Shown: positions 1-9,419 of the stretch, piece by piece
Layout of the letters: the number at the start of each line of letters is the position of its first letter
Position numbering within the stretch: the first letter of the stretch is position 1
Assembly: GCA_949316235.1 (NCBI GenBank)
Contig: OX438759.1
Location: forward strand, 18,414,618 to 18,478,617
DNA length: 64,000 bases
Direction of reading: 5' to 3'
DNA from: Oegoconia quadripuncta
Taxonomy: Eukaryota > Arthropoda > Insecta > Lepidoptera > Autostichidae
The notes under the pieces: generated by a model
The model's input: the letters and a program-made list of their open reading frames with translations, nothing else
Databases searched by the model: none
What the model was told of the DNA's origin: nothing
Position numbers and translations under genes: made by a program

Positions 1-91
1 CTAATGGGGGACGTCAAGACTGCTGCCAAGTAATAGTAAAGCAGTAAAACAAGTCAATATGCTTATTGGTTTGGTGGACGAACGCAGCGGC

Positions 92-421
92 TTAACCGCC
101 TCCGTGACGAAATGTAAACAACATTGGGTTTACGTTTCGGAGGTCGCGGGTTCTATCCCCAGCGGGGTAAATATTTAGTACTCGGTTTGGTTGGTGGTAT
201 GGCATATTAAATGTCCGCCTGGCTAGCTACCACCATCTTATCTAAATCTGCCGCCAAACAGCTATGTTAATAGCATGGTTGTGTTCCGGCTGTCAGAGAT
301 GAGATAGCCAGTTCTCCAAATAAGATGGGTTTCCGAGTCAGAACGCTACCACCTTCGGCCTTATCTTCACTTAACATCAGGTGTGATTGAGATCAAGTGC
401 TAACCCGTTGTGGATAAGAAA
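92..421 (+). mobile_element. SINE-A copy, near full length
   Basis: This is a tRNA-derived SINE. The head has a Pol III A-box-like stretch after 'ccgcctccgtg' and a B-box-like 'gcgggttctatcccc'. The body has the family landmarks ggttggtggta, gtccgcctggctagctacc, atcttatctaaatctgcc, agataagatagcc and cttaacatcaggtgtgattg, then a short A-rich tail. The head differs from the other copies at 'gtgacgaaatg' (usual 'gtggctcaatg'). It sits 28 bp from an inverted partial copy of the same family. Confidence 0.85.
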
Positions 422-423
422 AA

Positions 424-449
424 CGACCTGTTTGGTGTAGTGGTCGGAA
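424..449 (+). mobile_element. SINE-B head fragment
   Basis: Only the first ~26 bp of SINE-B (acgacctgtttggtgtagtgg) are present. They lie between a plus-strand and a minus-strand SINE-A, so this is a broken copy rather than an active one. Confidence 0.55.
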
Positions 450-587
450 AGATTTAGGTAAGATGGTGGTAGCTAGCCAGGCGGACATTTAAAATGACCT
501 ACCACCAACCAAATCGAGTACTTAAACATGTACCCCGCTGGGGATCGAACCGAACGTTGTATACATTGAGCCACGGAGGCGGTTAAA
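450..587 (-). mobile_element. SINE-A, 5' half, inverted
   Basis: The minus strand reads the SINE-A head and first hairpin (gtggtagctagccaggcgg and accccgctggggatcgaac on the plus strand). The anticodon-side part of the tRNA head is shortened. The 3' half is absent. With the plus copy at 92-421 it forms a head-to-tail inverted pair. Confidence 0.8.
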
Positions 588-1690
588 AAAGATGGACTAT
601 GTACTGATGTAACAATTGTTGGCGATCCGAAATTAATAAATAAAATAAAATTTTCCACACACATAAATATAAGCTATACAGTTATTCCAACAAGACACAC
701 TAAAGAAGGCTCGTACTAATAAAATGTCCCAAGGCTGATAGCTAGGTAAAGTCCGTATGCAAACACGCATTGCAACAATTAAGGTAGCTGGTATTTAATT
801 TAAATGTACAACACATCATGGAAAAAACTTTAAAAATAAAATGACAGTAAAAGAAAAACTTATTTAACCTAAAAGACATCCGCATTTTTGGGCCAGTGTT
901 TTGTCACCTAATAAAAGGTACACCTAAAAAAAGCCGGTACTAAAGACTATCAACTTAGCTATTCAAAAGAATTTTTGGAACCTTAGTATAGTTATAAGAA
1001 ATATTTGAAAATATCGCTCTCAGAAAACATTTTGGCTCACAAACTATACAAAAACTAAATTCTTTCCAAAAAAAAAAAAAAAAAAGACAAGTGACAACTG
1101 ACAACTGACATTTTTGACTGTGAGGTTATAATTTAGGTAGGGATAACCATGGACGTAACAATCAAACTGTTACGTCCATGGGGATACCAGCAACAGCGAG
1201 CGAGCAACGGACGACTCTGAAAAGAAAAAACAATTTTTCTTTGGCCTAGCATCTTGTTTCCATGCGTGAGAATGCATGTGGTTAATGTTGCCAGTATATA
1301 ATTTCAAAGTTCCCCAAACCATATTTCAAACCTCTTTTGTTCTTTTCTAAAGTCCTTTAAAATGTGTTAGGTTTTTAGCACGTCTGATACTAAGAGTTCA
1401 AGACTATATTTATTAATTGAAGTGACAACAAACTGGCCCAAAGATGTATGGATCTGTGCTGTTGTCCTTTACAGCTAATTCTTTACTTTGCTTTGATTGG
1501 TTGAACAGTTTCGTGTCAAGTTGCGGTGATAAGTTAGTGAAAATAATAAGTAGAAAGTAATATATTATAAGATACATGTATTTATTATATATATAGAAAA
1601 AGAAAGAAAGAGAAGAAAGGGGGAAAAAATAATTTAAACCCATCTGATCACACAAACACTAGGCGTGGGGAGGGATTCCACCCGTATATT
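588..1690. other. AT-rich interval without a recognised gene
   Basis: No convincing coding region was seen. The stretch holds a poly(A) run at about 1068-1085, a short gacaact tandem near 1090-1110 and a perfect 14-bp inverted repeat at 1147-1181. An 80-codon minus-strand reading frame near 1413-1655 is low-complexity and runs through a polypyrimidine tract, so it is not called as a gene. Confidence 0.5.
1147..1181. repeat. perfect inverted repeat, 14-bp arms
   Basis: Arm 1147-1160 (ccatggacgtaaca) and arm 1168-1181 (tgttacgtccatgg) are exact reverse complements with a 7-nt loop. The arms contain an ACGT core and an NcoI-like palindrome at each end. It could be a hairpin, a dimeric protein site or the core of a tiny foldback element. 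Confidence 0.8.
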
Positions 1691-1722
1691 CCCTCTCATA
1701 TAAAAAAAAAAAAAAAAAAAAT
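1690..1722 (+). mobile_element. LINE-F 3' tail fragment
   Basis: The sequence ccctctcatata followed by about 18 A's matches the 3' terminus of the LINE-F copies at 5893-5993 and 54100-54492. Only the last ~15 bp plus the poly(A) are present. Confidence 0.5.
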
Positions 1723-1737
1723 ATAGTAAATATACCG

Positions 1738-1966
1738 AACATTCGCACTAAGAAGTTCGATTCTTCATTCATCATCCGAACAGCCAAGGCATGGAACTCC
1801 CTTCCGGCGTCAGTCTTTCCTGAATCCTACAACCTTGGGATCTTCAAGAGCAGAGTGAATAGGCATTTACTCAGATCGCGTGCTTCATCTCCGACCACAT
1901 CGTCACTTTCCATCAGGTGAGATTGTGGTCAAACGCGAATCTACTCAATCATAAAAAAAAAAAAAC
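1738..1966 (+). pseudogene. LINE-N non-LTR retrotransposon, ORF2 C-terminus
   Basis: This is a 5'-truncated LINE. The plus strand reads a C-terminal tail with the core WNSLPASVFPESYNLGIFKS, the usual end of CR1/jockey-like reverse transcriptase ORFs. A stop follows, then a short 3' UTR and poly(A) at 1953-1965. The same segment is found on the minus strand at 16260-16432 and, longer, at 61106-61481. All enzymatic domains are missing, so it is dead. Confidence 0.75.
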
Positions 1967-2435
1967 AATCAAACAATCTATTACATTTTATTGCACAAAA
2001 TTTCTACAATGCACTTCATAAATAAAGCCTCAAAAAAATAATAATTGTACAACCAGGCGTTCTTATCATTATCTTATCTTAAACAATCGATATTATGTAT
2101 GTATCAATATTATGTAAATAAATGATATAGTGATAAGATGTTTTTTAAGTAGTAAAGACAGTGGTGAATATGACAAAGTTGTGATACTGTTTCTCATGTA
2201 TACTACATCAAGATTAATAAAACAAAACGTCGAGCATTATCGTCTAGGCACTTATTAATCTTGGAGGCGTTACTGTTGTGTATTTCTGAGCTTTTTTAGC
2301 TTTTAGATTCCTTTTTATGAACAACGAGAGCTGAGAGTAGATGAGAGAGTAGTGCTCACCCGGAAGCTCCAACTGGAATTAGATAAGACAGTGGCAGTTA
2401 GCCAAGCGAAACATTTAAAAACCGTGGAATGTGTT
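1967..2435. other. AT-rich spacer
   Basis: No gene or known repeat was recognised. The stretch is AT-rich with short poly(A) runs. Confidence 0.4.
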
Positions 2436-2732
2436 TTAACCGCCTCCGTGGCTCAATGTAAACAACAATGGGTTTACGATTTAGTACTCGGTTTGGTTGG
2501 TGGTAAGGGAATATTAAATGTCCGCCTGGCTAGCTACCACCATCTTATCTAAATCTGCAGCCAAAACAACAATGTTAATAGCATTGTTGTGTTCCGGTTG
2601 TCAGAGATAACACAGCCAGTCCCCCAAATAAGATGGGGTTTCCGGGTCAGTACGCTTCCACCTTCGGCCTCATCTTCACTTAACATCAGGTGTGATTGAG
2701 TTCCAGTGCTAAGCCGTTGTGCATAAAAAAAA
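2436..2732 (+). mobile_element. SINE-A copy with deleted B-box
   Basis: The head (ccgcctccgtggctcaatg) and the complete body are present. However, about 40 bp covering the B-box and the 'cagcggggtacatg' segment are missing between 'tttacgat' and 'ttagtactcgg'. Without the B-box it should not be Pol III competent. Confidence 0.85.
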
Positions 2733-2859
2733 TGCGTATCGGGCCACGAGCAAAGTAGGGTACTCGCTTCCGTACTCGTCCGTCACAATATGCGGATTTA
2801 GAAGGGCTTTTCGATGTTTCATAATAAATTTTCTACACATAATATTATATGTTTTTGGA

Positions 2860-3030
2860 CAAAAAAAAATCAAAAAATCAAAAATATTTTATTCAATGTA
2901 GGATACAAAAATATCACTTATTGAAAGTCAACATGCTATTTTTCTTTTTTTAACTACATCGCTTCACAAGGTGTTATGGTTAGGGAGAAGAAGCGACAAG
3001 AAACTCCTCCGCGAAAGGACTATTACTTAC
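2860..3030 (-). mobile_element. LINE 3' end with (ttttga)-type tail
   Basis: The minus strand reads gaagcgatgtagtt, then gcatgttgactttcaataag and an AT-rich simple repeat tail. The same segment occurs on the plus strand at 24190-24320. On the minus strand, the start of this piece carries a Ser/Leu/Arg-rich coding-like stretch. It is a retroposed 3' end without coding capacity. Confidence 0.6.
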
Positions 3031-3167
3031 TTTAGTAACTTATTAGTAATCTGTGCTATTACTCATTAACGTGTAAAGCCTAGTATCTACTAAACTACCA
3101 CAGCTCAGTTTACCTTTTAGTTTCCTTATATACCGTGAATTTTGGATACGTTGCCTTGTTTTGAAAC

Positions 3168-3312
3168 TAACCGTTTAGCTGGCAGGGGGGACACTAGACT
3201 CTATTGGCGTATGTCGTTGGATGGGTCGTTCGAAAATATTAAATATTCTCTTGAATAGTTCTTCGATTCAGGCATACGATTGGGTCATATCCAGCTAGCT
3301 AAACGGTTGTTC
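3168..3312. mobile_element. small palindromic MITE-like element
   Basis: The left end aaccgtttagctgg and the right end ccagctagctaaacggtt are imperfect reverse complements. Partial inner pairing (gtatgtcgttgg against cgattgggtc) extends the palindrome. I could not fix a target duplication. No family was recognised. Confidence 0.45.
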
Positions 3313-3321
3313 TTTAATACG

Positions 3322-3628
3322 TTTTTTTTTTATGCACAACGGGTTAGCGCTTGACCTCAATCACACAGGGAAGATGAGGCCGAAGGTGGTAGCGTACTGG
3401 CCCGGAAACCCCACCTTATTTGGGTGACTGGCTAGATCTTATCTTTGACAACCGGAATACAACAATGCTATTCACATTGCTGTTTTGCGGCAGACTTATA
3501 TAAGATGGTGGTAGCTAGCCAGGCGGACATTTAAAATACCCTCCCACCAACCAAACCAAGTACTAAAACATGTGCCCCGCTGGGGATCGAACCCACGATT
3601 CGTAAACCCTTTTGATTGAGCAACGAAC
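3322..3628 (-). mobile_element. SINE-A copy
   Basis: It starts with the poly(T) complement of the 3' tail and reads the full body to a degraded tRNA head ('gattgagcaacg' for 'cattgagccacg'). A few bases are lost in the 'tgatgttaagtgaag' region. Confidence 0.85.
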
Positions 3629-4045
3629 ATGAAAACTTTCGTATTATTAGTTCGATTTCAAAGTCGAAATCTCCAGGCACAGGATATGTTAGATGCGATG
3701 CCAAGTTTCGATCAATCATCCTTTAATACCTACATCACATAAAGAACTCATTCTAAACACTCACATAGAAAAGAGCGAAGGAAAAGTAAAAGCAAAAAAA
3801 CTTCGACCCATTTGTCAGTGTCACAGAAGTGTCAAATTAGCACAGACAAAAGTATTGGGACTAGATATTGATTGCTACCATCACAATTCATCAAAACACG
3901 GCGATATTGTGTTAACGTATTGATATGTGTGACATTGAACTATGTCACAAAATGGTCGTCTCGATATAAGTGAGTTTTCAGATTTCAGATGCGTCTTTCA
4001 GATTTTCAGATAATTTAAAGAACTGTCCATGTCTGTGACTGACTT
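3629..4045. other. unassigned spacer
   Basis: No gene or known repeat was recognised. Short reading frames cross it on both strands without any recognisable motif. Confidence 0.35.
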
Positions 4046-4334
4046 TTAACCGCCTCCGTGGCTCAATGTAAATAACATTGGGTTTACGATTCGGAGATCG
4101 CGGGTTCGATCACCAGCGGGGTACATGTTTAAGTAATCGGTTTGGTTGGTGGTAGGGCATTTTAAATGTTCGCCTGGCTACTACCACCATCTTATCTAAA
4201 TCTGCCGCCAAGCAGCAATGTTAATAGCATTGTGGTGTTCCGGTTGTCAGAGATAAGATAGCCAGTCCCCCAAATGTGTTGGGGTTTCCGGGTCAGTACG
4301 CTTCCACCTAACCCTACGTGCATGAAAAAAAAGA
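4046..4334 (+). mobile_element. SINE-A copy with internal 3' deletion
   Basis: The head, B-box and body are complete to 'cgcttccacct'. The sequence then jumps to 'aaccctacgtgcatgaaaaaa', so about 60 bp including the usual 'cttaacatcaggtgtg' block are missing. Confidence 0.85.
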
Positions 4335-4365
4335 AACGGATGAATGGATTTCGATGTATATAGAT

Positions 4366-4500
4366 TGACCACACCCTGGATAAAACATAGGATATTTTTT
4401 ATTACGATAAAGTGAGTAGTTCCCTCAAAATAAACAGATTAAACATATTCATGATAAAGTCAACCCACGCAGGCAGAGCCGCGGGTTGTAGGCTAGTACT
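4366..4500 (+). repeat. dispersed repeat, 'gataaagtgagtagttcc' type
   Basis: The landmarks are ggataaaacataggatat, gataaagtgagtagttcc and cacgcaggcagagccgcggg. Other copies are at 10755-10885 and 30596-30716, and related inverted segments lie at 5668-5850, 18520-18655 and 53340-53512. This type is widespread in arthropod DNA, and I do not assign a transposon class. Confidence 0.55.
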
Positions 4501-4570
4501 TAATAACTAACTTGAAAATTTGCATTGGCCATATCATGAAATGCCAAGGCTGGTCATTATGTCATTATGT

Positions 4571-4604
4571 AATTCTGCCGCCAAGCAGCAATGTTAATAG
4601 CATT
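4571..4604 (+). mobile_element. SINE-A internal fragment
   Basis: Only the segment ctgccgccaagcagcaatg plus 'ttaatagcattgt', the central hairpin of the body, is present. It abuts the palindrome that follows. Confidence 0.6.
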
Positions 4605-4623
4605 GTACAAGAAATATCCGCGA

Positions 4624-4870
4624 TTTTTTTTTATGCACAACGGGTTGGTACTTGACCTCAATCACACCTGATGTTAAGTGAAGATGTGGTCGAAGGTGAA
4701 AGCGTACTGACCCGGAAACCCCAACACATTTGAGGGACTGGCTATCTTATCTCTGACAACCGGAACACGACAATGCTATGAACATTGATGCTTGGCGGCA
4801 GATTTAGATAAGATTGTGGTAGCTAGCATTTAAAGGCGGACATTTAAAATGCCCTACCACTAACCAACCA
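4624..4870 (-). mobile_element. SINE-A copy, variant 5' end
   Basis: The tail to first hairpin are present, but the tRNA head is missing. The 5' end continues instead as 'aatgtggcgtgctcttg', the same junction seen in the copy at 7626-7875. Both also share the loop variant 'ctatgaacattgatgcttgg', so they form a subfamily. Confidence 0.8.
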
Positions 4871-4885
4871 ATGTGGCGTGCTCTT

Positions 4886-5020
4886 GGAACACACCGGTTG
4901 TCAGAGATAAGATAGCCAGTCCCCCAAATGTGTTGGGTATGCTTCCACCTTCGCCCACATCTTCACTTAACATCAGGTGTGATTGAGGTCAAGTACCAGC
5001 CCGTTGTGCATTAAAAAAAA
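4886..5020 (+). mobile_element. SINE-A 3' half
   Basis: It reads from 'ccggttgtcagagataag' to the poly(A) tail and forms the right arm of the palindrome. About 15 bp are missing between 'gtgttggg' and 'tatgcttccacc'. Confidence 0.8.
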
Positions 5021-5072
5021 TGGCGGATATTCCTGTACTGTGTTGCTCAGAGCGGGTTGGTTAGGTTATGTT

Positions 5073-5394
5073 AGGTTGCTTTGAATAGTTCTTCAGGCGT
5101 TGTACAGGTCGTCGGCGAGCTTCCCATGAGCGGCAGCTACCGCCCTGGCAGAGGGCTCCGGGTGGCAGGCACGAGGTGCCCGTCGCCCAAGGAGATAACT
5201 CCATGGTGGCATGCGTCGTAAGAGCCTTATAAGATATTTTTGGAGAGCAATGCAGAGGTGGATAAGGCGGTCCAGAATAGCGGGTGTCAGGGTTTTTAGT
5301 GGGTAGGCCCGCTCCTATCGTTATCGTTAGCCCCACATATCCCCACCACTGATCTCATCATTTCCCCCGTCAAAAAAGAAGGTTGCTTTGAATA
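5073..5394 (+). mobile_element. retroposon with 15-bp target duplication
   Basis: The 15-mer aggttgctttgaata occurs at 5073-5087 and 5380-5394. The insert, 5088-5379, ends in the A-rich 'caaaaaagaa'. This is the signature of LINE-driven insertion with 5' truncation. One plus frame reads QRWIRRSRIAGVRVFSG and then a stop, which looks like a non-LTR ORF C-terminus. The family is not identified. Confidence 0.75.
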
Positions 5395-5564
5395 CTACCG
5401 AGGAGCCCTACGCTGTGGAGCTCCCCTCTAGTTAGCGCTGTTTCCAATAATGTAGGAATTATCCGCCATACATAACGATCCGCCTAGGCATTTCATGAAA
5501 TGGCTAATTCAACAATCTGCCCGCTATATGTGCATGTCCTGGGTATCACACGACAATTATGGAA

Positions 5565-5668
5565 ACGACCGATTGGTGCAGTGGATAGTAACCCTGGTTG
5601 CGAAACCCACGTGGTAAATGTTTGTGTGATGAACATGTGGGTCATGGATGTTTATATAAATACTAGCT
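5565..5668 (+). mobile_element. SINE-B-like head, 'gattggtgcagtgg' subfamily
   Basis: It has an A-box-like head (acgaccgattggtgcagtgg), a degraded B-box region and the 'gtgtgatgaac' block. It resembles the minus-strand copy at 63101-63343. The tail is replaced by the dispersed repeat that follows. Confidence 0.55.
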
Positions 5669-5850
5669 AAATTTGTTTATCCCGCGGGAACTATACACTT
5701 TATTGGAATAGCAAATCTCCTATGTCTTAATTCAGGGTATTTTCTACTTAAATACCAAATTTCATCCAAATCGGTTCATCCGTTTCGCCGTGATTGTGCA
5801 ACAAACCAACGAACATCCAAACTTTCGCGTTTATAACGTATGTAGGTAGA
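5668..5850 (+). repeat. dispersed repeat, 'cgtttcgccgtgattg' type
   Basis: The landmarks are cccgcgggaactatac, ccaaatttcatccaaatcgg and cgtttcgccgtgattg, ending in aactttcgcgtttataac. Two further partial copies follow at about 5855-5890 and 5994-6160, giving a short direct series. Confidence 0.6.
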
Positions 5851-5892
5851 TTTCTACCTATACACCAAATTTCATCCAAATCCATTCCACAT

Positions 5893-5993
5893 GGTGTTGC
5901 GGGTGTCCATGGGCGGCGGTGATTGCTTTCCATCAGGGTCACCAGCTTTCCAGCATGCACGTTTGCCGCCCTCTCATATATAAAAAAAAATAA
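5893..5993 (+). mobile_element. LINE-F 3' end
   Basis: It reads gttgcgggtgtccatgggcg, then gattgctttccatcag and ccctctcatata plus poly(A), as in 54415-54492. It is inserted within the dispersed repeat, whose sequence resumes at 5994. Confidence 0.7.
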
Positions 5994-6183
5994 CCCCGTG
6001 AATAAGCAACAAGCAAACAAACATCCTACCTTTCGCATTTATAATATTAGTTAAATTTGTAATATTGGTTAGATAGATATCTACTTATGTACCAAATTTC
6101 ATCTAAATCCGTTCATACGTTTCGCCGTGATTGAACAACAAACTTTCGCATATAATATATTAGTTAGATTAGATAGTTAGATT

Positions 6184-6244
6184 TATGTATGTTTATCTAT
6201 TACATATTATCCATAATACTAGCTTTGCTTAGTTTGGGAATACC
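6184..6244 (+). mobile_element. SINE-B subfamily tail fragment
   Basis: It reads tatgtatgtttatctattac and actagctttgcttagtttgg, the same tail as 8618-8752. It is cut by, or fused to, the full SINE-B that starts at 6246. Confidence 0.5.
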
Positions 6245-6245
6245 T

Positions 6246-6513
6246 GACGACCTGTTTGGTGTAGTGGTTAAAAATTCTGACTGCTATACCAATATGCCGC
6301 GGGTTCGAATCCTGCTACGGGCATATTTTTGTATGATGAATACAGACGTGTGTTCCCGAGTTATAGATGTTTTTCATTTATTTATTTATTTACAAAAAAA
6401 AATGTATTTGTGCAGTTTATCAACCATCTGGTATCCATAATACAAGCCTAGTTGCTTAGTGTGCAACTAGATGGCGCTGCGTGTATGTGCAAAAATATTT
6501 ATTTATTTATTTA
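6246..6513 (+). mobile_element. SINE-B copy, full length
   Basis: This is a tRNA-derived SINE. Head: gacgacctgtttggtgtagtgg, with A-box-like ggtgtagtgg. B-box: gggttcgaatcc. Body: ccatctggtatccataatac and caactagatggcgctg. It ends in a (atttatt)n simple repeat. It is the best intact copy in the window. Confidence 0.85.
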
Positions 6514-7344
6514 TATATGATTGGTGTAAGTGTCAGAAATATTTTATTAGGTATTATTATAGTCACCTATCTACCGTGAATACCTAAATCTCAATAGCAA
6601 ACTCAATATCCGATTTTAGAGCATAACCATGTTGATTTATTCATGCTATCGATCTTAACATAACAACGTGTTATAGCAGACTATGATTAAGTACCCCATA
6701 AACGATGTTCGTAGGAGATTCATTGTACGGAACTAAATTAATGTAGTCACTATGCGGTTCTCTATGATGCGTTTAATTTTGATAAGTGTCCAATAATTTA
6801 ATGACGAATTGGGGAAGGTGGTGACTGGACAGGAAATTTAGGGAAGTGACGAGTAGGGAATTGAAGATATGGCGAAGAGAGTGAAATCCCACCTCCCACT
6901 GTAACTCCTATAAGTTAGGATCGACAGTGGTACTCGACAAGGCGCCTACTGAAGGTAGACGGTGCCCTACGTGACTCTATTCCTAGCTTGGACCCCAGAC
7001 TAATTAAAGAAAGAAATAGGGTGTGTAAGTAAGAAAAAGGTTTCCCACTTCCCCCCTTGGCAAAGGGGAGTATAGCCAATGAAATGCAACATGGCACTAG
7101 GGATTCATAGGGATAGGGATTTACATTTGTTGTTGCATGTTGTATTGTTTTTATTTTATCAAGCCAAGCAGTCGCATAAGAGAAATGTTGTAAATCTTTC
7201 TTTATGCATCACTATGTCACTAGTCCACTGGCTAGCGCTATATCTCAAACGCACTTGATAGGAAGATGAGGCTGGGGGTAGAACCACGCTTACCAGGAAT
7301 CCTCTACTTATTTGGGAGATTGACTATCTTATCTGAAACAGCCG
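6514..7344. other. unassigned interval
   Basis: No gene was recognised. A stretch near 7040-7075 (cccacttccccccttggcaaaggggag) resembles the start of the minus-strand LINE-H remnant at 16528 and may be a small piece of it. Confidence 0.35.
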
Positions 7345-8232
7345 GAAGGAGGGCGAGTGAAGCGAAGAAGTGAAGAGAATGAAAGCAAGAAACTGTGTGA
7401 ATGGGGCCTTGCTTGACGTTGTAAGCAGTAAGTGATTGTCCAGCAAGGCTACAGTGGTAATCCATAATGGCGTATTGCTGCCCACGTTGATAAATGGGAG
7501 CGAATGTTGGGTATGGCATGAAATGCATGAAAGCAGAATCAACGCAGTAGAAATGAGTTCACTGCGTAGTATGTGTGGAGTGACTTTGAATGATAGATTA
7601 AAGAATTGTGTGATTAGAATATTGATTTTAAGCACAACGGGTTAGTACTTAACCTCAATCACATCTGATGTTAAGTGAAGATGAGGTCGAAGGTGGAAGC
7701 GTACTGACCCGGAAACCCCAACACATTTGGGGGACTGGCTATCTTATCTCTGACAACCGGAACACAGCAATGCTATGAACATTGATGCTTGGCGGCAGAT
7801 TTAGATAAGATGGTGGTAGCTAACCAGGCGGACATTTAAAATGCCCTACCATACCATACCATACCTACCAACCAATGTGGCGTGCTCTTGCAAACTATTT
7901 CGCCCTTACTTACAATGTCATCTTGACATAGTAAGTAAGTAGAAATAGGTATGTCAAGGTGGTTTGGGCATATAGAACGAATGAGTGAAAAGAGAATAAC
8001 GGAAGCATGAACGGAAGGGTCAGTAAAGGTCGACCAAGAAAGACGTACGTCAATCAAGTGATTGACATACTCACAAAAGGTCAGGTGCAGTCACCACTAA
8101 CCAATGAGAATGTTTGAAGCATTTGATGAGAAAAAAAGAAGCAAAAGTAGTATGTCAGGATCATTGCAAGTGGAAATCAATAGTCTCTGCCTACCGCAAT
8201 GGGAAACGAGCGTGAGCACGTGTTTGTATGAA
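7345..8232 (+). pseudogene. LINE-W ORF2 C-terminus, split by a SINE-A
   Basis: The plus strand reads VLLPTLINGSECWVWHEMHE and RINAVEMSSLRSMCGVTLND, the region after the reverse transcriptase of a widespread insect LINE. At 7626 a minus-strand SINE-A interrupts it. The LINE resumes at about 7885 with a RMSEKRIT-like segment, KGRPRKTYVNQVID-like segment and ends CKWKSIVSAYRNGKRA-like near 8215. Several frameshifts and stops are present. Other copies are at 11465-12272, 25530-25625 and 51868-52150. Confidence 0.75.
7626..7875 (-). mobile_element. SINE-A copy inside LINE-W, variant 5' end
   Basis: It lies within the coding remnant of LINE-W, so it is younger. There is no tRNA head; the 5' end is the 'aatgtggcgtgctcttg' junction also seen near 4870. 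A short (accat)n slippage expands the 'ctaccaccaacc' region at about 7850-7866. Confidence 0.85.
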
Positions 8233-8617
8233 AACTAAAAATTATTTTTTGAAAACACCCGAGAAAACAAATGATTAAATCATCCAGATAAATCAAACTA
8301 ACTTCGAAACGATTTAAACGATTTCCATTACACATGGTAAGAACCTATCCCCGAATTTAGTCTTAAATGTAACTAAAATTAAAATTTAATAAAACCCAGA
8401 AAGACTGTGAGAAGTTTTAAATATACCAATAAAAATCAACACTTCCTCCATAGTCGGGTAAAAAACTGTGTTAAAGCTAATTATAATACCGTACATATTG
8501 CTGATTTCAATTACATTTTAGTGATACGGTCGCCAAATTATATTCTACTCTTATCACTTTTCTGTAACTGTATTTTCTTTTCTGTTGTGCAATAAAATGT
8601 ACTTGTATTGTATTGTA
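8233..8617. other. AT-rich spacer
   Basis: No gene or known repeat was recognised in this AT-rich stretch. Confidence 0.4.
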
Positions 8618-8713
8618 TATAAATATTTATGTATGTTTATCCGTTATCTAGTATCCATAGCACAAGCTTTGCTTAGTTTGGGACTAGATGATTGGTGTAA
8701 GTGTCCGAAATAT

Positions 8714-8748
<35 letters not shown>

Positions 8749-8752
8749 TTGT
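8618..8752 (+). mobile_element. SINE-B subfamily 3' half with (atttt)/(attt)n tail
   Basis: It reads tatttatgtatgtttatccg, ctagtatccatagcacaagc and gattggtgtaagtgtccg, then about ten ATTT units at 8709-8750. The tRNA head is absent. Confidence 0.7.
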
Positions 8753-9097
8753 ATAATCGAACCGGTTCAACAATTTCATCTTATTTCATCTTTTTCTTCT
8801 CGAGTCGAGGTAAGTTTCAAATTGGACGAAAACTTAACCACTCTAACAGCACTCTATTTCTTTCATTCACTAGGTATAAATGAAGTAATTGCAATATCAC
8901 AGACAGGTTTAATATTACTGATTAACTGACTCTTGAAGGAGCTGCTTGCCATGTTTTTAAAGATTCTGAAAACGGAATGCATTGGAAGTCTTAAGAGACT
9001 TCTCTATAAGTGGATCAGATTCAGCGGCCCGATGAGAGCCAAAATCATTTGCATTCACTACAAAACTCGAGAAGACAATAATATAATAATAATATAA
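8753..9097. other. unassigned spacer
   Basis: A 114-codon plus frame starting at 8585 runs through the ATTT microsatellite into this stretch, which argues against it being a gene. Nothing else was recognised. Confidence 0.4.
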
Positions 9098-9419
9098 CCT
9101 CATGGCTCAATGTAAACAACGTAGGGTTTACGAATCGGAGGTCGCGGGTTCGATCCCCAGCGGGGTACATGTTTAGTACTCGGTTTGGTTGGTGGTAGGG
9201 CATTTTAAATGTCGGCCTGGCTAGCTACCACCATCTTATCTAAGTCTAAATAAAACAGCAATGTTGATAGCATTGTTGTGTTCCGGTTGTCAGAGATAAG
9301 ATAGCCAGTTCCCCAACAAATATTTGTGTTTCCGGGTCAGTACGCTTCCACCTTCGGCCTCATCTTCACTTAACATCAGGTGTGACTAAGGTCAAGTGCT
9401 AACCCGTTGTGCATAAAAA
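9098..9419 (+). mobile_element. SINE-A copy
   Basis: The head is cut at 'cctcatggctcaatg' with the B-box intact (cgcgggttcgatccccagcg). The body is complete, ending at 'cccgttgtgcataaaaac'. 'gccgccaag' is lost after 'atctaagtct'. Confidence 0.85.

Larger units (their letters stand above)
4605..5040. repeat. large palindrome built from two inverted SINE-A copies
   Basis: The left arm (4605-about 4768) and right arm (about 4888-5040) pair over roughly 150 bp. Pairing continues past the SINE tails: 'gtacaagaaatatccgc' on the left matches the reverse complement of 'gcggatattcctgtac' on the right. Two independent SINE insertions would not share inverted flanks, so this is an inverted duplication or a foldback element. 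Confidence 0.7.

Noticed and set aside
92..170. Genuine tRNA genes at the SINE heads
   Set aside because: The heads have Pol III boxes but do not keep full cloverleaf pairing and always continue into the SINE body.
8585..8929. 114-codon frame with (YLFI)n
   Set aside because: It is the translation of the ATTT microsatellite of a SINE-B tail.
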